This document shows positions 25,234 to 35,714 of a DNA stretch of 64,000 bases, piece by piece. This stretch comes from Culex pipiens pallens. Its lineage: Eukaryota; Arthropoda; Insecta; Diptera; Culicidae. The stretch's first letter is position 1; each line of letters begins with the position of its first letter. The notes below the pieces were generated by a model. That model was not told the DNA's origin and did no database searches. It worked only from the letters and a program-made list of their open reading frames with translations. The DNA lies in assembly GCF_016801865.2 (NCBI RefSeq), contig NC_068937.1, forward strand, positions 12,023,605 to 12,087,604, given 5' to 3'. The translations under genes were made by a program, and so were the position numbers.

Positions 25234-25513
25234 AGGCTTTCTAGTCAGAAATTTACCAACACATTCAAAGTATGTTTACATTACAGCTGGACGTTTGTTT
25301 GCATCAGGTTTCCTATCTCTTTCTAGCAAAAGTTTTTTGTCAGGCGACTTCTAGCTAGTTTTTTTTGACTGACCGCCCGATATGTCAGCCAACATACTTC
25401 GTAGGGCTGTGACAGCTCGAGCTCGATCATTGTTTGCATCAGGACACTGTGACAAGAAATTCGTCATTTTTGGGTTAAATTATTTTTTTTTTCACTTGGC
25501 CTAGAAAGCCTTA
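25232..25513. mobile_element. TIR element B, intact copy
   Basis: This is a 282-bp element bounded by TAAGGCTTTCTAG and CTAGAAAGCCTTA, with no ORF. It serves as the reference that exposes the insertion of element C in the copy at 7308-9051. Confidence 0.88.
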
Positions 25514-25538
25514 TTAAATTTTAGAATTTTATTAGATT

Positions 25539-25751
25539 AGAATTTTAGAGTTTTATCGGCATATTTGCATCAACAAAAAAAATCAAGATTTTTGTTGAAT
25601 CAACGCTAAATGTCAAACCAACTTCTTCAAAACTACAAAATATTTTTGTAGAACTGAGAAAATCAAAATTTGTTTCAACGCAAAATTTTGTTGAATCAAA
25701 CCTCGTACAGGTTGATTGTACAAAAAAATTTCTGCGTGTATCTATTTATAA
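25539..25751. repeat. 213-bp direct duplication, right unit
   Basis: This is the second unit of the duplication described at 25021-25233, separated from the first by element B and about 25 bp of AT-rich sequence. Confidence 0.92.
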
Positions 25752-26259
25752 GTTTCTCAGGGAGTATCTGGAAAAAACCTCTGAAAATTTAAAAATTTTA
25801 CTTATACATACTCTGAACAAATTGAAATAAAAATACCTTAAAAATAAATTAAAGAAATGAATTTGAAAAAAGTTTTTTTTGGCAAATTTTGCAAATTTGA
25901 ATGATCGTGTAAAAAAGTCGAGGTGTTACGAAAAACCATAACGCATGTAACCCCTTCGAAGGGGTCATTCAAAATCAATGCATTTTTAAGTTTGTAACAA
26001 ACGTCATCCCGTAAAAAAAACAGTAAACACAGCGAAAAAATCCTGCTGGTTGTCAACGTAAACACAGCTACCTGTCAAATTGGGTGCAAAATCAGAAAGA
26101 AGGAAAAAAATACTCCCGACTCCGATTGATAAGAGATTGTGAACCAAAGAGGTACGGTCTCGGAACCTAGTAGTAGCAACCTCCCCCGATGGCCATTCTC
26201 CTGCCTTGACGACCCACTAGCCAACAAGCAAAAACCAAATCCAGCAAAAAAAAAAAAGG
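25752..26259 (+). promoter_or_regulatory. EBAG9 upstream region and 5' UTR
   Basis: This is AT-rich to about 26100, then a GC-richer leader (26110-26259) with a run of A just before the start codon. A small inverted motif TAACCCCTTCGAAGGGGTCA lies at about 25948. I cannot define a core promoter. Confidence 0.4.
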
Positions 26260-26433
26260 ATGCTCAGCCAGCTCGTCATGACCCGAGTTCGCCACCTGCT
26301 GCTGACCATCGTCGCCCTGTTCAAAAAGTTGCTGTGCTGCTTCTCCCGGCGGCGTCGACCCTCATCCACCGGAACTGGTCCCGGTGACGCCCTCAGCTCG
26401 GTCAACGTGGTCCGGGATTCCGCCCGATACAAG
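26260..26433 (+). CDS. EBAG9: EBAG9/RCAS1 orthologue, exon 1
   Basis: This exon encodes residues 1-58. A hydrophobic segment VRHLLLTIVALFKKLLCCF (about 9-27) followed by RRRR corresponds to the N-terminal membrane anchor with palmitoylatable cysteines that places EBAG9 in the Golgi membrane. The first ATG (26260) puts the cysteine pair at the same distance from the N-terminus as in the vertebrate protein; a second in-frame ATG at 26278 is possible. The exon ends AAG before a GTGGGT donor, phase 0. Confidence 0.82.
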
Positions 26434-26529
26434 GTGGGTTTGATGTTGCACGATTAAAAAAGTTTAGTCGGGTTTTGAGTTTAAGCTACTTTTGCTGCAT
26501 GGGTTAAATCATTTCATTTCTTTTCGTAG

Positions 26530-26958
26530 AACGTCGTGGAAAAGGACTGGAACTCGTGGGACGACACGCCGGCCACCGTGGAGGAGCACATCGAGCGCTA
26601 CCGGGAGAAGCTGGTGGCGCCGGTGTCCCCGCCGGAACCGCCCCCGGAGGAGCAGATCGACTTTTTCCAGGACATGGCGCCGAAGATTGTGACGCAGACG
26701 AAGATTTGCATTGCCAGCGAGGGCGAGGGCGGCGGTGGCCAGAGTCAGTTTGCCCGGCTGACGGCCAGCAACGTGGACATTCCGATCGGGGACGGGCTGG
26801 ACGATTGGGAGGATGAGGAGGGAGGAGGCGGGCGGGGGGCCGGATGGGACGATGCCGACGAGAATACCACCAAACAGTTGATCAGGGAGACGCGCAAGGA
26901 GTTGCGCCACCAGCGGCAGCAGCAGGCCCGCGGGCATCATCAGCACTACCAGAAGTAA
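26530..26958 (+). CDS. EBAG9: EBAG9/RCAS1 orthologue, exon 2
   Basis: This exon follows a 96-bp intron (26434-26529, acceptor TTTCGTAG) and completes a 200-residue protein; vertebrate EBAG9 is 213. Family landmarks in order: DWNSWDDTPATV, then the acidic IDFFQDMAPKI with TQTKICI, a mid part with RLTASNVDIPIGDGLDDW, a glycine/acid stretch with two further Trp, and an Arg/Gln-rich helical tail (RETRKELRHQRQQQ), where the vertebrate protein has its coiled coil. In vertebrates the protein modulates secretory traffic and glycosylation; the mosquito role is inferred only. The stop is TAA. Confidence 0.87.
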   Translation, partial: NVVEKDWNSWDDTPATVEEHIERYREKLVAPVSPPEPPPEEQIDFFQDMAPKIVTQTKICIASEGEGGGGQSQFARLTASNVDIPIGDGLDDWEDEEGGGGRGAGWDDADENTTKQLIRETRKELRHQRQQQARGHHQHYQK

Positions 26959-27114
26959 GGAGTTCTAAGTTAAAAACAAATTTGAATCGTTTTTAGTTTC
27001 TATTGTTTTGGTATGTTAAGTATTAAGCGCGCGATTCATCAGTTGGAGAGCGAATAGTTTTGCTAATTATTAAAATTATATTTTATGTGATTATTTTTTA
27101 GTAATTTTGAGCAG

Positions 27115-27120
27115 AATAAA
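27115..27120 (+). promoter_or_regulatory. EBAG9 poly(A) signal
   Basis: AATAAA lies about 157 bp past the EBAG9 stop codon, followed by further A-rich sequence. Confidence 0.5.
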
Positions 27121-27261
27121 ACAAATGCAAAATATTGCATGATTTAAATAAAACCATAAAAAAGTGCTTTTCCAATTATCTCCAAAGACTTTTTAGGCCC
27201 GCTGAAAAAAGATTGACGGACGTGATTTTGGCTCAAAATTTGAACATTCTCATAAGAGTGT

Positions 27262-27503
27262 CAAAAAAATTAATTTAACCCAAAAATGATGAACTTCTCG
27301 TCACAGTGTCCTGATGCTAACAAAGATCGGGCTCGAGCTGTCACTGTCCCTGCGAAATAGGTTGGCCTGACATATCGGGCGGTCAGTCAAAAAAAACCAG
27401 CTACATATAAAAGTCGCATGACAAAAACACTTTTGCAAGAAAGAGAACACAGATCTGATGCAAACAAACCAATTTCTGTGGAACTCAGAGGTGTGAATGT
27501 GTT
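27262..27503. mobile_element. Element B, diverged inverted copy
   Basis: It matches the complement of B: the words TTCTCGTCACAGTGTCCTGATG, GACATATCGGGCGGTCAGTC and a diverged GAACACAGATCTGATGCAAAC occur in reverse order. The terminal TAAGGCTTTCTAG end has decayed. Element Q abuts its right side. Confidence 0.7.
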
Positions 27504-27718
27504 AAGGAGGTATTAGACTACGGCAAACAAACTCGCACTTTTTCGCGTTTGACAGTTTGCCAAACTCGCAAACTTGCGAGTTTGCGAGTTTGACAAACTG
27601 TGGCAGAGTGTATGCAAGCTGCCGTTTCTGCAAACAAATGTTGGCAAACAAACAACGCAGACAAACTGTCAAAATGTGCGAGTTTGTTTGTTTATTTGCC
27701 GTAGTCTAATAGCTCCTT
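27504..27718. mobile_element. MITE Q, copy 1
   Basis: Inverted ends AAGGAGGTATTAGACTACGG and CCGTAGTCTAATAGCTCCTT are followed inside by GCAAACAAACTCGCACTTTT-like arms. A second copy lies at 47153-47326. It is non-coding. Confidence 0.88.
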
Positions 27719-27740
27719 CAGTAATTTTTCGACTTTTATT

Positions 27741-27924
27741 TTAAGCGGTATACGCACATCGGAAGGAACCGGTCAAGAAAAATTTCAAATGGGCTGCAGC
27801 GGCAGCGAAAGCAAGCCAGAGAGGGTGAAGAAAAGCCCCAAGAAAACGCTCCCTCTCCTTTGTTTTGCTGTTCGTAAAGCTGTTTCTTGACCCCTTTCCT
27901 TCCGATCTCCATATTACTAGCCTT
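27741..27924. mobile_element. MITE M, copy 2 (inverted relative to copy 1)
   Basis: This has the same 183-185-bp element as 1308-1490 in the opposite orientation, with the ATCGGAAGGAA and GGTCAAGAAA ends conserved. Confidence 0.88.
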
Positions 27925-28217
27925 TAGGGGGAGCAATCTTTTCTGAAAAATTTAAGAAAAAGCAAAACATCTTTTAACAAATTATGGTAAAAACAGATTT
28001 TGAAAAATCTAGATAAAAAGATAAAAAAAAAATGTATGCCAAACAAAAAAAAACTGTAAAAGTAACCTATTTTAGGTAAAATGTTGCAAAAACTAGCTGG
28101 ACTTTTATTTGGATCAATGAATGTTGATCTATGTTGATAATGTTAAATATTTATCAAGCCTCAATTTTTCAGCGTGTATACAAAAAAAACGTTACTTAAT
28201 CCACCTTTAGGTGGTTG

Positions 28218-29670
28218 GTGCCTTCCTCACGTTCATAAAGTCAATACATTCAGTAAAAATAGCAACATTCCTTTAACAATAGATTTGGTAAAAGTTCATC
28301 CTTAAATATCTTCAAAAATCAACTAAAGCAGTGTTTGTCCCGACCTGACATCATAGAAAAACTTCTAAAGTCCGTTAATATTTTCGCTTAATTATTTTGT
28401 TAGTTAATTCTCCGATTCATTCCCTCGTTTGTATTTGTATCCATCTTGAACACATTTATCTTGGTAGTTTTCTTTTATTTATTTTCAGCCGCTAATCGCC
28501 AGAAACCGAACTCCTTAAAAGGTCTACGCCGATGGAGTTCTGGAGCCAGCCGCATCAACTTTGTCGTTACATTTTTATTTAATTTTCAATGACATGTAAT
28601 CTACTTAATTTGTATTGCACATTGAAAAGAAACAGTTTTTTCAGTCAGCACTTTGCTGGCTTTTTCTGTCAAATAAAAACAATCAATCAATCAATCAATC
28701 AACATGTTTAACAAATCAACTTTATTACCTACTCATTTCATTTGATAGGGTTCGCAGACCTTCAATTTTTCTGGCTCATCGGCAAGGTCTGATAAAAAAT
28801 AACCTATCCAACGATAGTTCACATGAAAGATTCAGACAATATTTTTATCACAATATCTGAAATCCGACCTCTAAAAAGTGTATAAATAACACTTAAGTGC
28901 CAATAAATTTTGATAGGGTTGTCAGATCCTTGATGTTTTAGGCTCATTTGAAAGGTCTCTCGATTATCTAACTAACGATGGGTCGCATGATGGACCCGGA
29001 CATAATTTTTACTGAAATATCTGAGATCCGGCCTCCAAAAAGTGTATAAATAACACTTAAGTGCCAATATCTCTTGATAGGGTTGTCAGATCCTTGATGT
29101 TTTAGACTCATTTGAAAGGTCTTTCGATTATCTAACTAACGATGGGTCGCATGATGGACCCGGACATAATTTTCATTGAAATATCTGAGATCCGGCCTCC
29201 ACAAAGTGTATAAATAACACTTAAGTGCTAATAACTTTTAATAGGGTTCTCAGATCTTCAAAGTTTTGGACTCATTGGAAAGGACTTTTTAATACCTTTC
29301 TGAAAATGTATAACATGATAGGGTTTCTTGCAAAAACCACCCTTTTTACAATCTTCCGGACATACGCCAAAATCGTTTTTTTAGCATAACTTTTGAAGTA
29401 CTTAACTAAACTTGCTGATTTTAAATAGAGACCTATGGGACCCCAAGACGGATCGAATGAGACTAATACGGTCAAAATCCGTTCAACCAGTCCGGAGATA
29501 ATCGAGTGACAATTTTTTGGTCCACCCACCTACACACATCCACACAGACATTTGCTCAGAACATGATTCTGAGTCGATAGGTATACGTGAAGGTGGGTCT
29601 ACAAGGTCGAATTAAGAAGTTCATTTTTCGAGTGATTTTATAGCCTTTCCTCAGTAAGGTGAGGAAGGCA
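28218..29670. mobile_element. Element with TGCCTTCCTCAC ends and 164-bp internal tandem repeat
   Basis: GTGCCTTCCTCAC at 28218 and GTGAGGAAGGCA at 29670 are inverted ends. About four units of a 164-bp repeat (28742-29290) lie inside, shown by the anchor AGTGTATAAATAACACTT at 28877, 29041 and 29205. The section 28490-28740 differs in composition and ends in an AATC tetranucleotide run (28680-28700), so it may be a small retroposon insert. The element ends about 145 bp before the F-box start codon. Confidence 0.7.
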
Positions 29671-29815
29671 AAAAGAGAAGTAACTCAAAAACCATGTTTT
29701 TGTTAGTGTGTACCATCTTTTCGACCTTGATTGATTCCAATTGATCGTGTATTGTTTTTTCACTTGACAACATTTCGCGAATTCCGCGCTTTCGAATCGT
29801 TCGGAACAAACAAAA

Positions 29816-30736
29816 ATGAGCTCCTCCATCACCCGGAAACGCCCCAAAGGGGCCACCAACGGCGAGGACGACGCCGCCGCCGCCGCCGCACCAATCCGTC
29901 ACCAGCCAAACCGTGCCGTCAAACGTCCGCGGCTGCCCGACCCGGTTCCGCGCTTCCCACCGGAGATCTGGGAGTACATCTTCCGGTACGTCGCCGAACC
30001 CCGGCACCTGCTCCGGCTGCGGCTGGTTTGCCAGTGCTGGCGTGACGTCATCGCCGGCAGCCCCACGCTGATGGGCCGCTTCAACGTCAGGCTGGTGGGG
30101 GACAAACGGACGAACCGGGACCGGTTGGACGGGGCGTTTGTTTTGGTGGGATTGCCGCCGTTGGTGGTGAAGGTGACTTTGCGGAAGTATTCGATTGTGA
30201 CGGTTGACGGGTGGTGGGCGGATGTTGGGCCGAAGCTGCGGGAGTTGCGGCTGGAGAGTTGTAAGGTGGCTTTGGGGGTTTTGTACGGGATGTTGCGGGC
30301 GGCGCTGAATTTGAAGGTCTTGGTGCTGGACAGTGTCAAGCTGAGCGGAACGGACGAACCGGATTTTCAGCTGGGTCGAATGGAGTCGTTGACGGTTTGC
30401 CACGCGAGCTACGAGGGAAAGGTGTGGCGCGACTGCTTGGCCGGGTTCGAACGCGTGTTTCCACGTTTGGAGGAACTTACGCTGAATACGGGCTTCGATC
30501 CGGCACAAACGGATATTCTGCACGCGATCCGAACCTTGCAGGCCACGCTTAAGCATCTCGATCTGCCTCGAAAGTTTAGCGGAGCGGCTTTTCTGGCCGA
30601 ACTGTGCGGAATGCAACAGTTGCGACTCAAGTCGATCACGCTCGAGAACTTTCCGGCTGAGGTGGACCAGTGGACCAGGTTCTGCCGGATGCAACCCCAG
30701 CTGGAGATGCTAACGGTCACCGTGAACAACTCTCAG
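29816..30736 (+). CDS. F-box/LRR-like protein, exon 1
   Basis: This exon encodes residues 1-307 of a predicted 537-residue protein. After a basic, alanine-rich N-terminus, PRFPPEIWEYIFRYV to CQCWRDVIAGSPTLM (about 44-86) is an F-box, the Skp1-binding motif that makes such proteins substrate adaptors of SCF ubiquitin ligases. The rest has repeated leucine-spaced segments such as LRELRLESCKV, LKVLVLDSVKL, LEELTLNTGF and LKHLDLPRKF, typical of irregular LRRs. The start context ACAAAAATGA is good. The exon ends in CAG before GTAATG, phase 0. Substrate and orthologue are unknown to me. Confidence 0.88.
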
Positions 30737-30793
30737 GTAATGATGGGATGAGTTCCCTCTGTCCAAAACTAACCTTTTGTCTTCAAGTTACAG

Positions 30794-31486
30794 CTGCTCA
30801 CCGCAACGGGTCAATTGCTGCCCCGCCTGAAGTCCCTCTCCCTGACCGTTATCGGACCGTTGGATACCTCCTTCCTCGCCACCATGCCAGCGCTCGAATC
30901 GCTCGCCATCGATGGCCAGTACCAAAATCTCTCCTTCAACGGCCAAAGCTGCCCAAACCTGCTGCATTTCACCTTAAGTGACGTCCAAACACGAGACGTG
31001 CTCCACTTCCTCCAACGCTCACCCAAACTCGAACGCCTCGCCCTCGACGACTGCCAGCTGGGCTTCCCCGTATCGATCGCGACCCCCTTCACCAACCTGC
31101 GCCACCTCACCCTGAACGGAATCCAGTGTCCAAACGCCGTCATGTGTAATCTTCTGCGCAACTGCACCCGCCTCGAGCAACTGCACCTGGCCTGGCTCAA
31201 GTACCTGGACGACGGAGTGGTGCGCTTGTTCTGCCAGCAGCTGAAGCGCCTCCGGAAGCTGACCATGCTCGGAATTCGGTGCATCACGGCGGAAGCGTGT
31301 GCCAGCTACATCGTACGACACTGCCGCAAGCTGGAGGAACTGTGCGCGGACTTTGCGGACGCCGAGCTGGAGCGGATCGAGCGCACGCGCAAGGTTCGCA
31401 TCAAGCGGCGCGTTGTGTCCGACACGGAGGAGGACGATGACGACGATGAGGACGGGGAGGGGGAGGAGTTTGGTGGATTTTTCTGA
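30794..31486 (+). CDS. F-box/LRR-like protein, exon 2
   Basis: This exon follows a 57-bp intron (30737-30793, acceptor TTACAG) in phase 0 and encodes residues 308-537. It continues the leucine-rich repeats (LKSLSLTVIG, LESLAIDG, LERLALDDC, LRHLTLNGI, LEQLHLAWLKYL, LRKLTMLGI). It ends with a basic patch KVRIKRR and a strongly acidic tail of Asp/Glu before FGGFF. Five or more repeats with 23-27-residue spacing fit an FBXL-like solenoid. Confidence 0.88.
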   Translation: MLTATGQLLPRLKSLSLTVIGPLDTSFLATMPALESLAIDGQYQNLSFNGQSCPNLLHFTLSDVQTRDVLHFLQRSPKLERLALDDCQLGFPVSIATPFTNLRHLTLNGIQCPNAVMCNLLRNCTRLEQLHLAWLKYLDDGVVRLFCQQLKRLRKLTMLGIRCITAEACASYIVRHCRKLEELCADFADAELERIERTRKVRIKRRVVSDTEEDDDDDEDGEGEEFGGFF

Positions 31487-31524
31487 ATATTTGTTTTAGT
31501 TATTTGATGGTTTGATTTGACTTT

Positions 31525-31530
31525 AATAAA
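31525..31530 (+). promoter_or_regulatory. F-box gene poly(A) signal
   Basis: AATAAA lies 39 bp after the stop codon. Confidence 0.65.
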
Positions 31531-31743
31531 CTTCCGTTCTTTGCATAACTGAAAAAAAAATCGATTGGAATCTGTACAATTTATTTTTGTATTTGTAGAC
31601 CAAATCAAAACACTTTTTTGAGTTCTTTATGGGGTTATTAACTCTCCTAAATTTACAATGAAAACATATTTCTGACTAGAAAGCCTTATATTTGAATTTG
31701 GAATTAACATTTTTAGAATTATAGAATTTTTGAATTGCGGAAC

Positions 31744-31884
31744 TTAACGTGGTGATTATTGCTTTCGATCGTAATATTAAGATCGTAATTTATCGATGGT
31801 CAGTCGTAATTTATCGATAGAAGATTGAGATCATTCGATCGTAATTTCTCGACCTACCATCGACAAATTACGACTGACGATCGA
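31744..31884. repeat. TCGATCGTAATTT repeat family P, copy 1
   Basis: Interleaved direct and inverted copies of TCGTAATTTATCGAT and ATCGACAAATTACGA can form hairpins. A related block is at 63762-63885. Confidence 0.6.
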
Positions 31885-31925
31885 AAAAATCTCTATACGT
31901 GTTTTAAAAAATTCAAGCATTAAAA

Positions 31926-32485
31926 AAATAGTAGTTTATGCAACAAGTTGCAAAAAGAGGATTTTTTCAGCACGAGTCGTACATTTATCCAACGAGGTTC
32001 ACCGAGTTGGATAAATACGACGAGTGCTGAAAAAATCAAGTTTTGCAACGAGTTCCATACAACATTTTTTGCAATTTCGAAAAACACCCATTGAGTGAAA
32101 TTTTAAGTCGAATTTTCATGTATTTTGTCAATAAATCTGGAGCAACATTTGAAAGGGGCGGTACGACATTGCTCTTACGGCCTTTCATTACACGCGTTTA
32201 AATGGGACGAAAGGCCGTAAGAGCAATGTCGTACCGCCCCTTTCAAATGTTGCTCTGGAAATCGTCTAAATCAAAAAAATGTTGAAAAGTGTTACTTTTC
32301 GAAACAAGTGCTGAAAAGTTCAACTTTTCAGCACCCATTTCAGTGCTGAAAAGTAGAACTTTTCAGCATTTATTTTGAAAAGTGTTGCTATTCGATTCTG
32401 TTATTTTTGGTACAGAAAAGTAGGCTATTTCGTCGTTAAAGAATGACAGGAAAAGTAAGTAGTTTCACGACGGAATTGCAAAAAA
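31926..32485. mobile_element. Dispersed element E, copy 1 (with palindrome insertion)
   Basis: It matches, inverted, 51548-51962. Typical words are GCAACAAGTTGCAAAAAGAGG, CAGCACGAGTCGTAC and the self-complementary CTGAAAAGTTCAACTTTTCAGCAC. It has no ORF. Near its middle a 121-bp foldback has inserted. Confidence 0.85.
32138..32258. mobile_element. 121-bp near-perfect foldback MITE with AAATC target duplication
   Basis: Arms of about 45 bp (GAGCAACATTTGAAAGGGGC and onward to TTACGGCC) are inverted copies around a short AT-rich loop. Comparison with the empty site in E copy 2 shows AAATC once there and on both sides here (32133-32137 and 32259-32263). Confidence 0.9.
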
Positions 32486-33575
32486 TAAATTTAAAAGTTC
32501 AAAAATGTAAAAAAAAGTTTCAAAAATCATTTTCAGATTTTTGAATTTTTTAAAAGTTTTGATTTTTTTAAACGTTGTAATTTTTTTTTAAATGTTGATT
32601 TAAAAAAAAAATATTTTTCGAATTTTTTAATATTTTTCAACAAAAAATGCTATTACAAATTCCGATTGTACCCAGTCACGACGTTCTAGCAGGATTTTAG
32701 CAATTCCAGCTTAAAGTACGGTATGCAGATCGGAAGGAACGCGGTCAAGAAATGTTGCGTGTTCTTTTCGTGACCCTCCCTAAGAAAAGTTGACAGTTCG
32801 GTATGAGTGCGTTTGAGGTTCTTTGGGGGGGAAAATAAAAAAATCAAAAATATTCAAAAGTTAAAATTAAATAGATTAAAAATGTTTATTCAAATACTTT
32901 AAACAACAATTATTAATTATAAACAAAATTGAGAAATCGATTTTTTTTCAAAAAATAGAAAATTAGAAATAATGTAAAAAAATAAGGAAATTAAGAAATA
33001 ACGACATTAGAATGTTAGGAAATTTGCAGGGAAATTTGGTAATTAGGAAATTAGGAAATTAAGAAATTAAGAAATTAGGAAATAAGGAAATTAGGAAACT
33101 AGGAAATTACAAATGTTTAAAAGTTTTTCTTTAATTCTAAAATTTTGAAATTTGTGGACTCCACATTTTTAATTCTGGAATTTTGAGTTTTTGAAAATTA
33201 GAGTTTTTGAATGTTCTAATTTCGGGTTTTTCGTAAATAATTAAGAAATTAGGAAATAAGGAAACTAGGAAATTTGGAAATTACAAATGTTGAAAAGTTT
33301 TTCTTTAATTCTTAAATTTTGAAAATTTTGAACTCCACATTTTTAATTCTGGAATTTTGAGTTTTTTGAATTTTTGAAAATCAGAGTTTATGTATATGTT
33401 GTAATTTCGGGTTTCGTATCTTTTAAAATTTTGACTTGTAATTTCTGAAATTTTTCAGGTTTCGAATTTTTTACTTTTTGATCTATTGAATTTATAAATT
33501 CTTTAATCTTTAATTTTTTTCATATTTTGTTTTGTTTTTTAATATTTCTGAAATGTTTGTTTTTCCACATTTTAA

Positions 33576-33724
33576 TTTCAATTCAATTGGTGTTTATCAG
33601 AATTTAACAGTTCTGCTCCAGGATGTTACATTTGCAATTCAGAGGTTTGGAGAACCTTTCAACTGAGATCAATTCATAAGCCTTTACAGGGAGGGTACAT
33701 GTTTCTAAGTTTAGATGTTGCTAG
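33576..33724 (-). repeat. Dispersed repeat S, copy 1
   Basis: This is about 150 bp and nearly identical in direct orientation to 45199-45348. On the minus strand it ends ACACCAATTGAATTGAAA, which looks like the 3' tail of a LINE or SINE family. Confidence 0.75.
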
Positions 33725-34317
33725 CTGCGTGCTCTTTTAGGGAAAATACATTTTGAGAAAAAACCCTAGATCTATGATTTTTTTCCACATTTTCGAATTA
33801 TTATTTTTGAATCATTTGTATTGTCGAATATCAGATTATTTTGGATTTTTTCAGTAAGAAAATAGATATTTGTATGATTATCATTAAGGTCCCGCCAGGG
33901 TGGATTAATCGGACAGTGCAGTGAACTCACAATCCAAAGGTTGCTGGTTGGCGACACGTGAGCCAACAGCAATAAAGACAACTTCTATTTTTTACTCCGT
34001 ATCGATCAAAAAACTAAATCTGCCCCTTGATCTGCCCTTTTTATTTCAAGATTCTGCATTTTGAGATTCGCCAGGATTTTCAGACGAATATAAAATTATT
34101 AAAACGTTTGTAACTTTCAGTCGCATTCAAAAAGTAAAATTCAAATTCTTTGATTTTTTCATCAAGACATATACAAAGAAGCACCGCGCGATGAAACGTC
34201 AAACGCCACTTTCCGTTTCTGTTACTTTTCAGCTGCGTACCGCTTAAGAAAAATCTTTTCGTGACCGTTTCTTGAGCGTTTTTTATATGGAGTTTTGCAT
34301 TCCTTCCGATCAGCATA

Positions 34318-34503
34318 TCCAGGTTTTTAAGCGAAGATGGCGTTACAAATAGTGCACGCCCGAAATGTCAAAATCGCGCAGTGGTACCAACATTAGAAAA
34401 ACAATGTGACTGTCATGTCATGGAACTTTTCTTGTTTCTTTGCGTGATTTTGACATTTCGGGCGTGCACCATTTGTAACGCCATCTTCGCTTAAAAATCT
34501 GGA
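34318..34503. mobile_element. Foldback MITE D, copy 2
   Basis: The same architecture as 24514-24706, with arms from TCCAGGTTTTTAAGCGAAGA to its complement, and TA flanks on both sides. It sits inside element R. Confidence 0.87.
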
Positions 34504-34689
34504 TATCAGCTAAGTTTTGAATATTTTTAATCTTTTTATTTTTTCCTCGAAAGAACCTCAATCGCGCACACCGTCAATCGCGCTCATACCGAACTGTCAA
34601 CCGAGCTGTCAACTTTTCTTGGGGGGGTCACGAAAAGAACACGCAACATTTCTTGACCGCGTTCCTTCCGATCAGCATACCGTACTTTA

Positions 34690-35254
34690 CAGTTCGTCAC
34701 TTTTTAGTTTGATTTTGTCAAACCAACGGGGTACAACTAGGGGTACAAACTAAAAAGTGTCAAACGAAAAAGTGACCAACCACCGGGGGTTAAGTGTACA
34801 AAATTTTGATAAAATCAAGATGAAACCCAGTCACGAAATATTCTAGCTGAGCTGGTTCTGCCAGAATCCTGCTAGAAAGTGGAATATTTTCTGCTAAAAT
34901 GCTATAAGATCCAGCTCTGAGAGAACTCTACTAGAATTCTGCTAGAACGTGACTGGGAACGTGTGGTTTCAAAAACCAAACCTAATTTAACCCAATTTTG
35001 AGTAGCCTTTTATCATAAACATAAACCACAAAAACATCAAAATCTGCCAACCCTGCATTGCTTCGAAACTTTGACGTTTCGCAGCAACTTTTCGAACCAA
35101 ACCTAACCGCACTTTTCGTGACAGTTCGCTCCAAAAACCAAAACATTCCCGCGGCGGGTCGAATCGCGTTTTTGTGTCCGTAGAAGGATTCTATTTAAAA
35201 CCGGTAAAAAAGTGGTAATTTCGATATATCTTTACCATTAAAACTGAAGCAACC
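34690..35254 (+). promoter_or_regulatory. xmas-2 upstream region and 5' UTR
   Basis: Bases 34830-34960 carry repeated GCTAGAA/TTCTAGC words. From 35085 onward the sequence is GC-richer and probably holds the promoter, with ACTTTTCGTGACAGTTCGCT at 35111-35130. The start codon context is GCAACCATG. Confidence 0.4.
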
Positions 35255-35310
35255 ATGCAGGAAGACGACGTGATCGTCATCGACGACTCCCCGCAGCGGA
35301 AATCAATCAG
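35255..35310 (+). CDS. xmas-2: GANP/xmas-2, exon 1
   Basis: This exon encodes residues 1-18 plus two bases, an acidic start (MQEDDVIVIDDSPQ). It ends in AG before GTTTGT. The following 60-bp intron is a multiple of three and has no stop in frame, so a retained-intron product would still be in frame. Confidence 0.78.
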
Positions 35311-35370
35311 GTTTGTTCGCGAAAAACATTCCAATTTTTCAACGTTAATTTTTGTTTACAAATCTTGCAG

Positions 35371-35714
35371 CTGCGAGAAAATCCCCGAACTCTTTCTGGA
35401 CAAGCTAACGGCGAAGAAGCACTTTAGCCAGTTTGGCCGGATCAACCGGTTCATACTGCGACCGAAGCGATTCTCCTGCACCGTGGAGTACGAGAGTCAG
35501 GCCGCGGCGGAAGCCGCACTAGCCCGGGGCGGACTGTTCCGGGAGGTGCGCTTCGAGATTTACTGGACGGACGAGCGGGAGGGGGCGGCGGCGGGGAGGG
35601 ATGAGGGTCAGACGCTGGATCCGGAGGTGCAGCAGGAGCTGGAGTCGATGGGGGGAGGTCCGAACAGTTTGCGGGTGCGGCAGCAGCAGCAGCACCAGCA
35701 AAATAGCAAGTTGT
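35371..35714 (+). CDS. xmas-2: GANP/xmas-2, exon 2 (RRM-like domain)
   Basis: This exon encodes about residues 19-133. IPELFLDKLTAKKHFSQFG, then FILRPKRFSCTVEYES and AAAEAAL (about 23-85) form an RRM-like fold as found near the N-terminus of GANP proteins. A glutamine/histidine run follows. The junctions are acceptor TTGCAG and donor GTGAGT after TTGT. Confidence 0.83.

Larger units (their letters stand above)
32712..34689. mobile_element. Element R, 2-kb region with about 125-bp inverted ends
   Basis: TAAAGTACGGTATGCAGATC at the left and its complement at the right start arms of about 125 bp. The arms share ATCGGAAGGAACGCGGTCAA and TTGCGTGTTCTTTTCGTGAC and are related to MITE M at the tips. 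The interior is AT-rich repeats, a dispersed repeat S copy and MITE D copy 2. No transposase is seen. It could be one element or two facing MITEs. Confidence 0.65.
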
